Shown here in pieces: positions 47,404-57,678 of a stretch of 64,000 nt of DNA. The position numbers and the translations under genes were made by a program. How positions within the stretch are numbered: the stretch's first letter is position 1; each line of letters starts with the position of its first letter. A model generated the notes under the pieces. The model worked only from the letters and a program-made list of their open reading frames with translations. It did not search any database and was not told the origin of the DNA. Location of the stretch: the NCBI GenBank assembly GCA_003024175.1, contig MDYQ01000035.1:1-64000 (forward strand), given 5' to 3'. The stretch comes from Planoprotostelium fungivorum (taxonomy: Eukaryota; Evosea; Variosea; Cavosteliida; Cavosteliaceae).

Positions 47404-47764
47404 CTAAGCGCCCATGATGATCTGGTTGATGGGAATGTGTACGAGCTTTACAAAGAAGCCAATGAATCCCATGATCGCGAATCCAACGACGGTGGCAAGG
47501 GCGATCTTTTGGAACTCTGAAGGAAGTTTAGAACGATCCGATTCGAATTCATTTTATGCGATATGAAAAGGAGCTCAGACTCACCCTTACGATCGGGCTT
47601 TGTGCACTTCTTGACCAGGCGAATGCTGTCCTTGGTGAACTGAGTCAGGGGCTCCATTGTCTGAGTGACCTACAATGTAAATGAATCGATCGTCGGACAT
47701 TGAAACAATATAGAATAAGGTAGCTCACCTGAGCCTCAACCTTCTGGGTGTTGATGTTCTCCAT
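47404..47764 (-). CDS. Protein translocon subunit Sec61 gamma
   Basis: Tail-anchored small subunit of the ER protein-conducting channel. The start at 47764 gives [12 protein letters not shown], an intron, [20 protein letters not shown] and KCTKPDRK (the conserved basic SecE loop), a second intron, then [20 protein letters not shown] with a single membrane helix and the end [13 protein letters not shown], stop TAG at 47404. About 70 residues, the usual size. Every family landmark is present. Confidence 0.95.
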
Positions 47765-47885
47765 GTTCTTCGGTTTTGAGGAGTTGTTGGATGTTCGAAT
47801 AATTTGGTGACACGATGATAGAGAAATCACAAATAAAATCCAAAGGCTGGATTTATTCTACAAGCCACACTTATGTCTTTATTCA

Positions 47886-49334
47886 TCACGATGCACTGGC
47901 CAAGAGAGTGATAGGAAGGTTCCCTTCACAACGGATCGCATTCGCCGCTGGATAATAGAGGAGATAGTTGAAGCACAACTCCGACTGATTACTGCACCAT
48001 TCCATCAGCGACCCATCTGTCGATGTCTATACGACTCACTCGTAACCTCCCGGTGTCGTTTTTGTTCTGGACGTCGAATTGAAGGTGCACTCCGTTACGA
48101 TCTCATCTCCCGAGTAGACATTGACGTTGAGGGGGATGGTGCTCGTCTGACCATAGACAAAAGTACCATTGGAGGATAGCTCGTAAGTCTGTCCATTTCT
48201 TTTCAGAATGGAAGTCAAATTAGTCAAGATGCCGTGTCCAACTGGTGTGCTCGTGATGACCTGCGATGCACCGTTCAGTTGTCAATCACATGGATCAGAT
48301 CGCATGATGAAACGAGCGGGATGAGATAGAATGAAACGGAGAACGAGCGGATGTACCTTGAATGAGCTCTTGCCGGGTATACCGTCGATGATGGAGCTGA
48401 TGGTCTGTGGAGGACAGTCACCACCGATCGTAAAGTTATTCTGACCCGGTGGAATGTTGGTCTTGCTGTGATCCAAAATCAGTCTGATATTTTATTCGAC
48501 TTTAATGTTATTCTCAGATGCACCATGTTCAAGATGACAATGATGACGAAATAAAGAGAGAAGGTAAATCATATCAATTACAGATGTGAGATCACAGAGA
48601 AGAAGATGAGAACTTCTCACTTTGATGAAGGACCGAGGAGAAGATAACCCGCCGTGTATGGCCTCAGCTCGGGTGTGAGAGATACGGTGATTCTCGAGTT
48701 ATCAATGTATGTGACTTCAGAGGGGTTGATGTAGTGGATCCTCAACAATAAATTATTGTAACCTTTGGGACCGAAGGGAACGCCCACGACAGAAGGCATG
48801 ACGAGAGGATCTGTTCGTGTGATGAGTGGATGTGAGATGTAGAGGGTAGCACCTGTTCCGGGAGACCATGAGTATAAGATCTGTTGGCATCCTCGCGGTA
48901 CATCATCACATGAACTAATGGGGGTAAGAGATGGAAGGTGAGAATAAGACTTACAAGTAGGATCGTTTACCGACGGGATAATCGCAATGACGCAGGGCGA
49001 TCTGAGCGACGACACCCTCGCTGTATGGTGATGTATTGGGGAAGCCTTGGAATTGAATGGCGTGAAGCTCGGCTTGATTCGTAAAATTGGATTGCAGCTC
49101 TCTGCATTGGAAAAAGTTTGATTCTGGCCCCACGAAAAAACCGTCGAAACCCAAGTCCATATCAAATCCGATGACTTCATCTCTCGTCAGCATGAGAATT
49201 CACCATCATCACTCACGCTCAGCGGCTTCTTGTTTCGATGTCTGTAAGATCACAGTCGAGATGGCAACGAGAACTGTGGATGTGATGAGGAGGCCCAGCC
49301 CAATGAAAGCAGATATCTGCCACAGATACCTCAT
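47886..49334 (-). CDS. Copper type II monooxygenase-like protein lacking most copper ligands
   Basis: Related to dopamine beta-monooxygenase and PHM. Start at 49334 (MRYLWQISAFIGLGLLITST) gives an N-terminal signal anchor. The first domain keeps NFFQCREL and AELHAIQF but has GVVAQIALRHC where the family has VHH-x-x-L-x-x-C, so the CuH His pair is absent. Domain joining region: CQQILYSWSPGTGATLY, VVGVPFGPKGYNNLLLRIHY with INPS, keeping the third CuH His. In the second domain the H-x-H of CuM is not present (ITSTPVGHGILTNL), and the Met ligand is Leu (SELCFNYLLYYP). GDEIVTECTFNSTSRT matches the family well. A structural or binding role is more likely than oxidation. Stop at 47886, followed at once by GAATAAAG. 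Confidence 0.75.
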
Positions 49335-49484
49335 GTTGCGATGATTCCGTGTGTCGATCGGGTGATGTGTTTTCGTTGTAGAAAGATTCAATGAAACTCT
49401 GACCCGAATTTCGTATATACGACACCAGCATTCGAAGGTGAGCCGACAGGATCGCTCTTTATTACAGCTTCTTAAAGTTCTAAG

Positions 49485-50792
49485 ATGCCTGATGATCTGC
49501 CACATCTCGGAGATACTGGAGAGGTGAGCTAGCCATTATGTCTTTGTGCGGTTCTACAGATGTTGACTCTTTTAGATAATTTCCAAGGTCATCGGGTGGA
49601 CTTACACCATTGCCTGGGGTTTGACCAATTATCCACAAATCTACATCAACTGGAAGAGAAAGAGGTAACCCCTCGTCTTCTGTCTTCTCTCATGATGCAA
49701 CAGTGTTCAGGGCCTGTCACCTGACTATGTTGCTGTTAACGTGATTGGCTTCTTATGTCTGGCTGCCTACTATTCGTCGTTTTATTTTTCAGAATACGTG
49801 AGAGCAGAGTATAGAAGAGTTCACGATGGTGAGAAAGACAAGACATGATGAGACATTCTAACATGACATCAGAGAAGGAGCCACTGGTGTCAGCAAATGA
49901 TGTGGCCTTCTCATTGCACGCCTTGTTGCTGTCCTCTATCACTCTGGTCCAACTCTGTATCTATCCATCGGGAGGCCAGAAGGTGATGTCGGTTCACATG
50001 TGCGGCCGGCTGATGGACGTGCAGGTATCAAAAGCCATGACTGTGATCATGGTTGGCATCATCCTAGCCCTCATCGGTTATTGTTTATTCGCAGGCATCG
50101 AACACAACCCTAGTTCCACGTGAGTCATCATTTATGGATCACCATCATCTCACAATCGTTCAACCATCGTTTCATTTTTCCTGCAATGTCCTAAAGATCT
50201 ACATAGCATGAGCTTACTGTATTTCTTCTCTTACGTAAAGGGTTTCGTCACCACCGTCAAATATATTCCACAGGTGAGCGATAATCGATCGAAATCAATT
50301 TATTTCCACATTTATTTCTCATCCTCTGAATCTATCCCATCACATCTCCTCATCCTATTCAGGCTTACATGAATTACACGAGAAAGTCCACGAAGGGATG
50401 GAGTATCCTATTCAGCGTATTAGATCTAACCGGAGGTGATGAAGAGGCTGATGATCCGAGTGGCTGATGTCGTAAAGGTGTCCTGTCCATCACGCAGTTG
50501 ATGTTCGACGGGTGGAGAAAAGAAGATTGGGAGGGAGTGCGATCGAACCCTCTCAAGTTGTTCCTCGGCATCATCACTTGTCTGTTTGATTTGATATTTA
50601 TATTCCAACATTACATATTGTACCCACAGAGGAAGAGCTACAGATCTATCTCCAGACGTTCTGAAGGTGAGTCGTGATGATGATCGTGATGGTGATGTCT
50701 GAGAGGATACAGCTCGATCTCTTTTGAAAGACCCTACAGAAGGAGAAGACACAAAGATACTCGTCCGATATGCAAGCACTGATAGCTTCTGA
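49485..50792 (+). CDS. Cystinosin-like lysosomal cystine/H+ symporter
   Basis: Seven-helix PQ-loop transporter that exports cystine from lysosomes. Start at 49485 (MPDDLPHLGDTGE). First PQ motif: SKVIGWTYTIAWGLTNYPQI followed by YINWKRKS. Next exons: GLSPDYVAVNVIGFLCLAAY, NDVAFSLHALLLSSITLVQL, KAMTVIMVGIILALIGYCLF. Second PQ motif: FFSYVKGFVTTVKYIPQ then AYMNYTRKSTKGWSI, and LSITQLMFDGWRKEDWEG with LGIITCLFDLIFIFQHYILY. The C-terminus ILVRYASTDSF, joined by an intron at about 50668-50710, may hold the sorting signal in place of the animal GYDQL. Stop TGA at 50790-50792 followed by TAAA. Divergent from the copper monooxygenase-like gene by 150 bp. Confidence 0.92.
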
Positions 50793-50889
50793 TAAATCCT
50801 CGACGATCATTATCTCATACCATCACAGACATCACATAATGTTGATGCACATCTGACACAACATCACTCGTTCGACGGTCGAATTCCTT

Positions 50890-51902
50890 TTAATATTTGC
50901 ACCTCTCATCCGTATCAAGATCGGGATAGTTGAAACCGATGCCCTCCAATTGTTTCCCCACGGCCGCATCAGATGGAATGAGAGGTCCGTAAACTTTCTC
51001 GAACATGTTTAGACATTCCGACCTCTTGTCGTTGTGGCTGGTCCCCGAAGAGATCCCCTTCTTGCCGCCGCAGTTGATGTTGTCCGACGATGGATTCTGG
51101 CCCAAGAGGAGAGGTGGTGATTTGTATTTCTCCACATGCAGGAAGTTGAGGAGGATGTCTTCGCAGTTCATCACGCGGTCGATGTGCTGGCGGTGTTCCA
51201 TGATACGATCGGACATGAACGTCGTGAGAAGATCGAAGGAGACAAATGCGAGGTTGGTGAGGACCATAGTGTAACGTTTCGAGTTGGGAGTCCAGTTGTA
51301 AGTCAGGTTGCCGTCGGCTCCTCTCAATTCTGTGCGTGGCGTCCACCCCACGATGCCTCGACCAAAGTTCTGGAAAACTCGAAAGCCCCATTCTAATTCG
51401 TCCAAGTCGATGAAGAGGTCGTCATCATGTGATAAGACGGCTTCTGTTCGTATGATGTTGAGGATGTCGAACCTTGTCGTGAGTGCATTGATTGGCTTCT
51501 CGACAACGGTGGGTTTAATAGACCAAGTGGGGTCGATGAAGTCTGATGGGACAGGTCCTTGTGTTATACCCCAGGTGACAATGATCTGATCTAGATTGGG
51601 GAGTTTCTGCCAGTGAGCGATGTTCTTCTTCAAGAGAATGTGACGTTTCCATGAATGAATTGCGATGCTGGTCCAGGTCAGATCGTGTATCGTGATTGCA
51701 AATCAGACAGATGATCTCACGTATATTTGTCTGTTCTCCTAGCTGAAGACAGAGCTGGGTTGAATGGTTCTGATGCGGTTGTATCGACTGCCTCTGAACC
51801 ACTGAAAGAACCAAACTTGAGCAGGCCACTAAAGATGAATCCCAAGAGGAAGCAAGTCATTCCCATTAGAACATAATTTGTCGATATTTTGCTCGATCTC
51901 AT
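50890..51902 (-). CDS. GT64 glycosyltransferase (exostosin C-terminal type, EXTL2-like)
   Basis: Type II Golgi enzyme of the family that adds HexNAc to glycans such as heparan sulfate linkers. The Met at 51902 gives MRSSKISTNYVLMGMTCFLL with a membrane anchor. One intron joins the single large exon: WQKLPNLDQIIVTWGITQG, KPTVVEKPINALTTRFDIL, the metal site LSHDDDLFIDLDELEWGF, GRGIVGWTPR, RYTMVLTNLAFVSFDLLTTF, and MNCEDILLNFLHVEKYKSPP, the family's conserved N-C-E-D-I-x-x-N-F. It ends DLDTDERCKY, stop at 50890. Length about 310 residues fits EXTL2-like members; plant and protist GT64 enzymes act on other glycans, so the substrate is open. Confidence 0.88.
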
Positions 51903-52513
51903 CTTCCTTTTCGAGAAGAGGCGCGTGCTATGCTGTCTGCGACCTTCATATGACTGCTCCGGTGTCAAACAACAACACAACACACAGAATATATAATGCA
52001 TTTATACGTCTTTTCTATATCTGAGTGTATTACTGACGCTCCCCTCAATGCACATCGTTCATCGTCATCATCATACCATAGGCCTCTAGAGTCTGATACA
52101 ACGATTCTTCCTCTAAAGTGGGTGCCACGATTCGGACTCCATCTGAATTCATCACCAATTGATAGAATTGTATCGATCTATCACTAGTGCCGTCGAGATA
52201 GTTCACTGGCTTGGAATGGCATCAGCAACACGCGATGCCCGCCATGGAACAACAAGTGACGGACACCAGGGTTGTTGGAGCTGTTGAGATTACTAGGAGA
52301 ATGCGGGGGCACTTGAATGGAACGTGGACACATTGGAAAGATATCTATAATAAACTTGATATCACGTGAAGAGGAATTGGATCATTACTCGTCATAAACC
52401 CACAAATACTCTGCAGAGAGTATGCACAGTAAGAACGGTGCATATGTGTCACAAATCGCTGTAGATCGACATGTTTTAATCCAAAATAGTGTGCGCATCG
52501 CAACAACATCAGG
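51903..52513. other. Intergenic region between divergent glycosyltransferase genes
   Basis: About 610 bp between the GT64 start and the start of the first PLOD-like gene, the widest gap in the window. No credible coding frame or RNA gene was seen. It should hold promoters for both genes. Confidence 0.5.
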
Positions 52514-53733
52514 ATGTTGACATCACCGTCTAAACGGTATATCGGAGCATTTCTGATGCTGCTGCTACTACTCACGATATATTTTAGCGGTGTGAGTCCT
52601 TTAAAGCTATCATCACATGTTGGGATTGACGACAATTTAGCAGAAGAGTGCAATCGGAATTGAAGACATGAGTTCTTCTACGATTTTGTCTGAAGAGTCC
52701 AAGAATAACATCCATCTCGTCTATCCGGTGAACAATCACAGCAAGCTATTCTGCATGTGTCTCTTCTCTGCTCTCATCAATAACTACCCACCACCAAAAC
52801 TCGTGAATTATGGCCAGAAGATGACCTTTGAGGAAGGACAGGCAAAGAAGATCAGTGGCTTTAAATCCCTATTGGAATCACTGCCCAAGAACGATACAGT
52901 CATCTTCGTCGATGCCTTCGATCTGTTTTTTCAGTTGCCTTTGGACATCATGATGTTGAGGTACAGAGACACCAAGAAGACTCTATTCAGCAGTGCTGAC
53001 AAGTGGTGTTGGCCGAATTACAGGTGGTCAGATGGTAAGATGATGACGGACTTGAACATCGTTATCTGACGGGGCTGCAGCTTGTGAGAAAATACCAAAG
53101 TCTTCATTACCCGCCGACATCTACGGTCCAGACACCGATCTGCCTTACGGACGTGCCAAGAATCGACCTCGATTCTTTAACAGTGGCGGCATGATAGGTC
53201 AGGCGCGACAACTGAAGACCCTCTTTAAATCGGCCGACATCAAGATGGCCGCTCTGAAGGAACCTCCCATCACAGATCAAGGACTCCTCGCCGAAGTCTT
53301 CCAGGTCAATTACGAGAAGAGGAATTGGGGTCTCGATTACGAGTCCTCCATCTTCCAGACGGTCACGAATTCCATCGCCGACATCATGTGGCCAGAAGAG
53401 ATCACCGAATCTACTCTATCGAGTGCACCTCTATCACCCCAACCCTACATGAAGAAGATCGACTTGAGAGGGCTGGGCTTTGATGATCCGGAGAGCCCGT
53501 GGCCGGATCGGTGGCTGGCCTGGAATCGCGTCAGCAACAGCGTCCCTGTCATCTTACATTACAATGGAAAGGAGGGAAAGAGCGTCTTAGAGAAGTCATG
53601 GCAGAGGATGTGGTGGTACCCCGATCTGATCGAGATGACGGAAGAGCTGGCGAAGAACGAGAAGGCGGGAGTGTGGGCAGATGGAAAATGGATCCAATGG
53701 AAGGAGATATGTGGTACATACGATTTGACATAA
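52514..53733 (+). CDS. PLOD-like glycosyltransferase, copy A
   Basis: Type II membrane protein with the nucleotide-sugar transferase fold of procollagen lysyl hydroxylase glycosyltransferase domains. Start at 52514 with signal anchor YIGAFLMLLLLLTIYFSG. After one intron: NIHLVYPVNNHSKLFCMCLF, KKISGFKSLLESLPKNDTVI, the metal site VIFVDAFDLFFQLPLDIM, FSSADKWCWPNYRWSD, an intron at about 53034-53081, RPRFFNSGGMIGQARQLK, TDQGLLAEVF, LDYESSIFQTVTNSIADIMW, AWNRVSNSVPVILHYNGKEG and a C-terminal WQRMWWYPDLIEMTEEL. The stop TAA at 53731 is followed by AG. No hydroxylase domain is present. Substrate unknown. Confidence 0.75.
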
Positions 53734-53814
53734 AGTCTGTTCGTGATCATGATGTCATGAAGAACCTGTCGCCTGGTGGTGAAAAAAGACGTAGAATTAG
53801 TTCATCTTCATTTA

Positions 53815-55005
53815 TCAAAACAGACTGATCTCTCCACACAGATCGTTCCACGACTTCCAAGTCTCTCCCACCCAAGCTCCCGCCTTCTCATCTTTCATCA
53901 TCTTTTCCGTTATTTCGAGCAGCTCATCGAACCACCACATCTTCGTCCATGATGGTTCCACGATCTTCTCTCCGTCCCATCCATTGAGGTGAATGGCGGC
54001 CGGCACGCTGTTGGTGATGCGATTCCATGCCAAGTTCCTCCCCCTCCACGGTGAGTTGGTTTCATCCAAGAGGCCTCTCAGGTCGATCTTTTTAGGATAC
54101 TGTCGAGTGGATAGAGGGGAGCTGGACAGCGTTCCCTCGTGCAAGTCGTTGGACCACATCACATCTTGAACTGATTTGGTCATCGTCTGAATGAACTCGG
54201 ACTCGTAATCCAGGACGTATTTCTCCTGCTTGTATCTCTCTTGGAAGACTTCTGCTAAGATGCCTTGAGTTGTTGTGGGGGGCGGTGTGGTTCTCGATAA
54301 CTTTGTGGTGGCATACTTGAACATCTTTTTCATGCGATCTCCTCTGCCCAGCACGGCACCGCTGTTGAGCCAACGGGGACGATAGCACAGCTTATCTACG
54401 TCGGTTTTGTTGCCGTAGATGTCTGTCGGTAATGTCGAATCTGGGATCCAATTGCAAGCTAACCAACGTTCAGATCGTGATGTGACAATCACTCACCTTT
54501 CGATGACCAGTGATTGGGCCAGCACTCTTTATCTGCCGCCCAGACTACATTCTTTTTCTTCTTCATGCTTTCAAATCTCAATTGGACGACTTCTGGAGGA
54601 AGTTGAAACCACACATCGTGCGCGACGTAGATGACCAAGTCGTCGGCTTTCAAGCTGTCTGCGATGGAGGAGAAGCCAGTGATTTTGTTCAGCTCGCTCT
54701 CTTCTGCGGTCGATTTATCGTTGAGTTTGATGATAGTGGGTGGAGGGTATTTGTTGACGAGAGCAGAAAAGAGGGATCTGCAGAACATCTTGTTGCTGTT
54801 CGCATTTGGGTATATCAGGCGGACATTTCCGTGATCTCGATGAGTCGATTCCTCTTGATTTGATGGCGTTGAATTCTGCACTTCGATGAGAATACTAAGG
54901 GCATGTTTGGTTCACATTTGTAAGATAGATGGTGAGAAGAAAGAGCAATAGGACCGTGACCCATATATAATGTTGAGGCTGTATTGATCTCGTCGATCGA
55001 TTCAT
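53815..55005 (-). CDS. PLOD-like glycosyltransferase, copy B
   Basis: Paralogue of the gene 81 bp away on the other strand, arranged tail to tail. Start at 55005 (MNRSTRSIQPQHYIWVT) with anchor VTVLLLFLLTIYL. Parallel motifs: VRLIYPNANSNKMFCRSLF, NKITGFSSIADSLKADDLVI, YVAHDVWFQLPPEVVQLRFE (VAHD where copy A has VDAFD), WAADKECWPNHWSSKGE, CYRPRWLNSGAVLGRGDRMK, TQGILAEVFQERYKQE, LDYESEFIQTMTKSVQDVMW, AWNRITNSVPAAIHLNGWDG and WTKMWWFDELLEITEKMMK. Stop TGA at 53815 then TAAA. The first Asp of copy A's metal motif is replaced, so the two copies may differ in activity. Domain identity is confident, substrate unknown. Confidence 0.75.
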
Positions 55006-55355
55006 AAAAAAGGTACAATGATGATAGAATCAGCCGGTGTGATGTTGACTTACAAAAATTAATTAACGTTTCCATGTACAATGAGAAGTACACTCGCAAA
55101 AGTGTCGTTGATGGACGATAATGCTTTAGGTGTGAATAGATTTCAAGACAATGAACACCTCACTTTGGTGATGATGTTCTAATTGATCGTGATTCTCTTA
55201 TTCGTCAGAATGGCTGTTGTTGGTAGATACATTCAGGATAGTCGTAAAGCTTCGTTGTTCTGACACTGGACAGACAAATCGTCTATACATTACGATCAAC
55301 TCTCAAAGTCGAACGATGACATCTGAAGATCTCGTCATCGACAGCTGAAAGATCT
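55006..55355. other. Intergenic region upstream of PLOD-like copy B
   Basis: Between the start of PLOD-like copy B and the stop of nicalin, both on the minus strand. AT-rich near 55010-55060 (aaaaattaattaacg). No gene or repeat recognised; presumably the promoter of copy B. Confidence 0.5.
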
Positions 55356-57556
55356 TTATTTCATCTTCTTTGTCTTCTCCTTCTTGCTCGACCATATCAA
55401 CTCCTTCAACTCTCTCAGAGCAGCCGGTCCCTTTCATCATCAGCACACCATGTCTCTTTCCTCTCACCTTCAGCATGACGTAATACAAGGAAAAGTACGC
55501 CGCGATGATGAGAGACAAGATGATGTCGAAGCTGCTCGGCTTAACACGAGAGGCCTTGATGACATTCCTCGACTGAGTGTAGAAGGTGATGTCCGTGTTC
55601 TTCTGTTTGAATTGCTGCTCCGTTGTCTCGCCGTTGCCGCCCTTGAACATCTAAACGATTTCATTCATTCATTCCTCATTGTAGATCGGCGTCTTCTCAC
55701 CTTGAAGACCTCGTTCATCATGGCATCCTCTTTATCAGAGTAAGCTTGAACGATGGGAAGATGTCTGAAGGCTCGCGTGTAGCTGTCGACGAAATTCTCG
55801 CTGGGAGATAGTTCTTCCTGGAAGGTCTGGAAGGGTGAGTGGATGTCGGTGTCCTCTCTTCACCTCCAACTGCCTGATCGGTCCATCTACACGTTTGTAG
55901 ATGAAGTTGGCGAGAGATTCTGCGACGAATCGGATCCTCTTGGTCAATTCTTCTGCGGTGTACCTACCGTCCATCAGCTCGATGACATCACCATGATGTG
56001 TGATGAAGTCACGGTCTCTCACCTCCTGTGTTCGTTGAAGTGAAGGGGAGAGGAAGAAGAGTGAGAAGATAGAGTGGCGGCCAAAATCTTCTTCATGGAG
56101 AAGACTTCGTGTTGCCAGTGGACAACGGGGTCGCTTACGTTGATCTTCTTCGTTTGGATGGAGAAGTCTAATTCGAGAAATTTTGCCGTAGCCTCCATGC
56201 TCTGTCATACCATTAGAGTGATGAAAGAGAGAAGAAAAGAAATAAAAATAAATAAAAGTGAGAAGAGACATCGAACCTGATAGAGAGACTTGATGTTGTC
56301 ATCACGGGAGACCCTCGATACGTGCAGGTTTAACTTTTCACCTCCATCTGTAAACCGATCATCAGTCTCACATCATCTGAAAACAAGATGACTCACTGAT
56401 GAGGTCATCCAGACACAGAACGAAAGACAAACTCTCTTGCAGTGATGCCTCTACGTTGTTGGCCCAATGTTTCGTTCCGGCATGGTTGAATGTGGAACCT
56501 CCCACGAGCAGGAAGAGCAGATTGTACTCTGGCTTTGTTTCGGGGTTGTTGTAGAGCTTTGAGAAGAGTCGAATCAATTCGAGGAGAGCGACGGCACCGT
56601 TGTCGTTGTTTGGACGGATTGCACCCTGTGAGATGATGAATGATCGAACATCACAATCGGCTAATCATGATTGCGGCGAATCGTGATTGTGATGATGATG
56701 GATCAATTGACGATGAGATTCGAATCATCGACATATAAGATACGGAGGATCACTCACCGGTGCTAATGAGAAGGAGTCGTAGGATGCAGTTACGGCGAGA
56801 GTGGGCGTGATTCCTTTTCTGGGATAACCTTTGAAGAGATTCTGGAGGTTCGTGATGGTCAGATCGGTGACCGGCTTCGCGTCCGATGATGTGCTGACGA
56901 AATGCCAATGGTCGGTGAGAGGTGATGTGGCAAGTCCGTGAGTCTTCTTCACATCTGTTTGAGGTGAGTCGAGAGGAAAGACGGATGAACGCACCGGACA
57001 AGATGGAGGACAGGTGCTCGTCTTCGAATGCAAAATAGATGGAGGCATCCCATGAACGAGTGAGGAGAGTCTTTTGGATATTATCGAGAGAGTCTCCCAG
57101 CTGGTTTGTGTTTTGTCTGTGATGATTTAATCATGAAAGGAAGTGGAAGGAAGTCACTCGTTGGGTAGGACGATGAGAATAGCCTCGGCGTTTCTGTTGT
57201 CGACGAGATTGGGGAGAGTATCTTCTGTCAGATCGGTGGCTTTGACTAAGACGACTGTTCTGCGAAGGGAGCCCGTTCCTTGTGAATCGACTGCTTGTGC
57301 AGCGAAATACACTCTCTGTGACCCCACCTTGACGCTTGCATTGTTACCTCGAGATGATTTAGGTGATTCTGCTATGATACGATCTGCATTGTTCATGTCG
57401 AGAGAAATCACCTGCAGGAAACAAGTTTGGGAAAGAAGAAGAGTATAGAGCGTGACCTAATTCTAATTGGGCCAGACGAGATGCAGGAAACTCAAAAGCT
57501 GCCTGACAGAGGCAGATACATAGTAAGAGAATCAGGTATCGAATAGAGTGCCTCAT
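55356..57556 (-). CDS. Nicalin-like ER membrane protein
   Basis: Nicastrin/M28-fold protein of the ER, a subunit of the translocon-associated BOS complex with NOMO and TMEM147. Start at 57556: signal peptide IRYLILLLCICLCQAAFEF. Exons in order: RVYFAAQAVDSQGTGSLRR with TVVLVKATDLTED and AEAILIVLPNE; DASIYFAFEDEHLSSILSG; ITNLQNLFKGYPRKGITPTL with AVTASYDSFSLAPV; GAIRPNNDNGAVALLELIRL with FSKLYNNPETKPEYNLLFL; FLELDFSIQTKKINVSDPVV; AEELTKRIRFVAESLANFIY; and a C-terminal helix FDIILSLIIAAYFSLYYVML. A last 36-nt intron leads to a basic tail ending KKEKTKKMK, with stop TAA at 55356 in AAATAAAG. The aminopeptidase metal ligands are not evident, as in all nicalins. Confidence 0.88.
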
Positions 57557-57678
57557 CGATCCTCTCTGTGTTTCTTGATCGTCACATGATCATCCTACGA
57601 GTCGAGGTTCGTTGTAGATGATGACGAATACATCACAAATGGAGGAGCATCCAGGGTACAACAATTCTACATCTTCAT

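Noticed and set aside
52345-52653. Minus-strand open frame of about 100 codons
   Set aside because: It overlaps the first exon of the PLOD-like gene on the other strand and has no recognisable features.
55885-55905. Near-palindrome catctacacgtttgtagatg as another intron palindrome
   Set aside because: It encodes FIYKRVDGPI in nicalin, which is conserved coding sequence.
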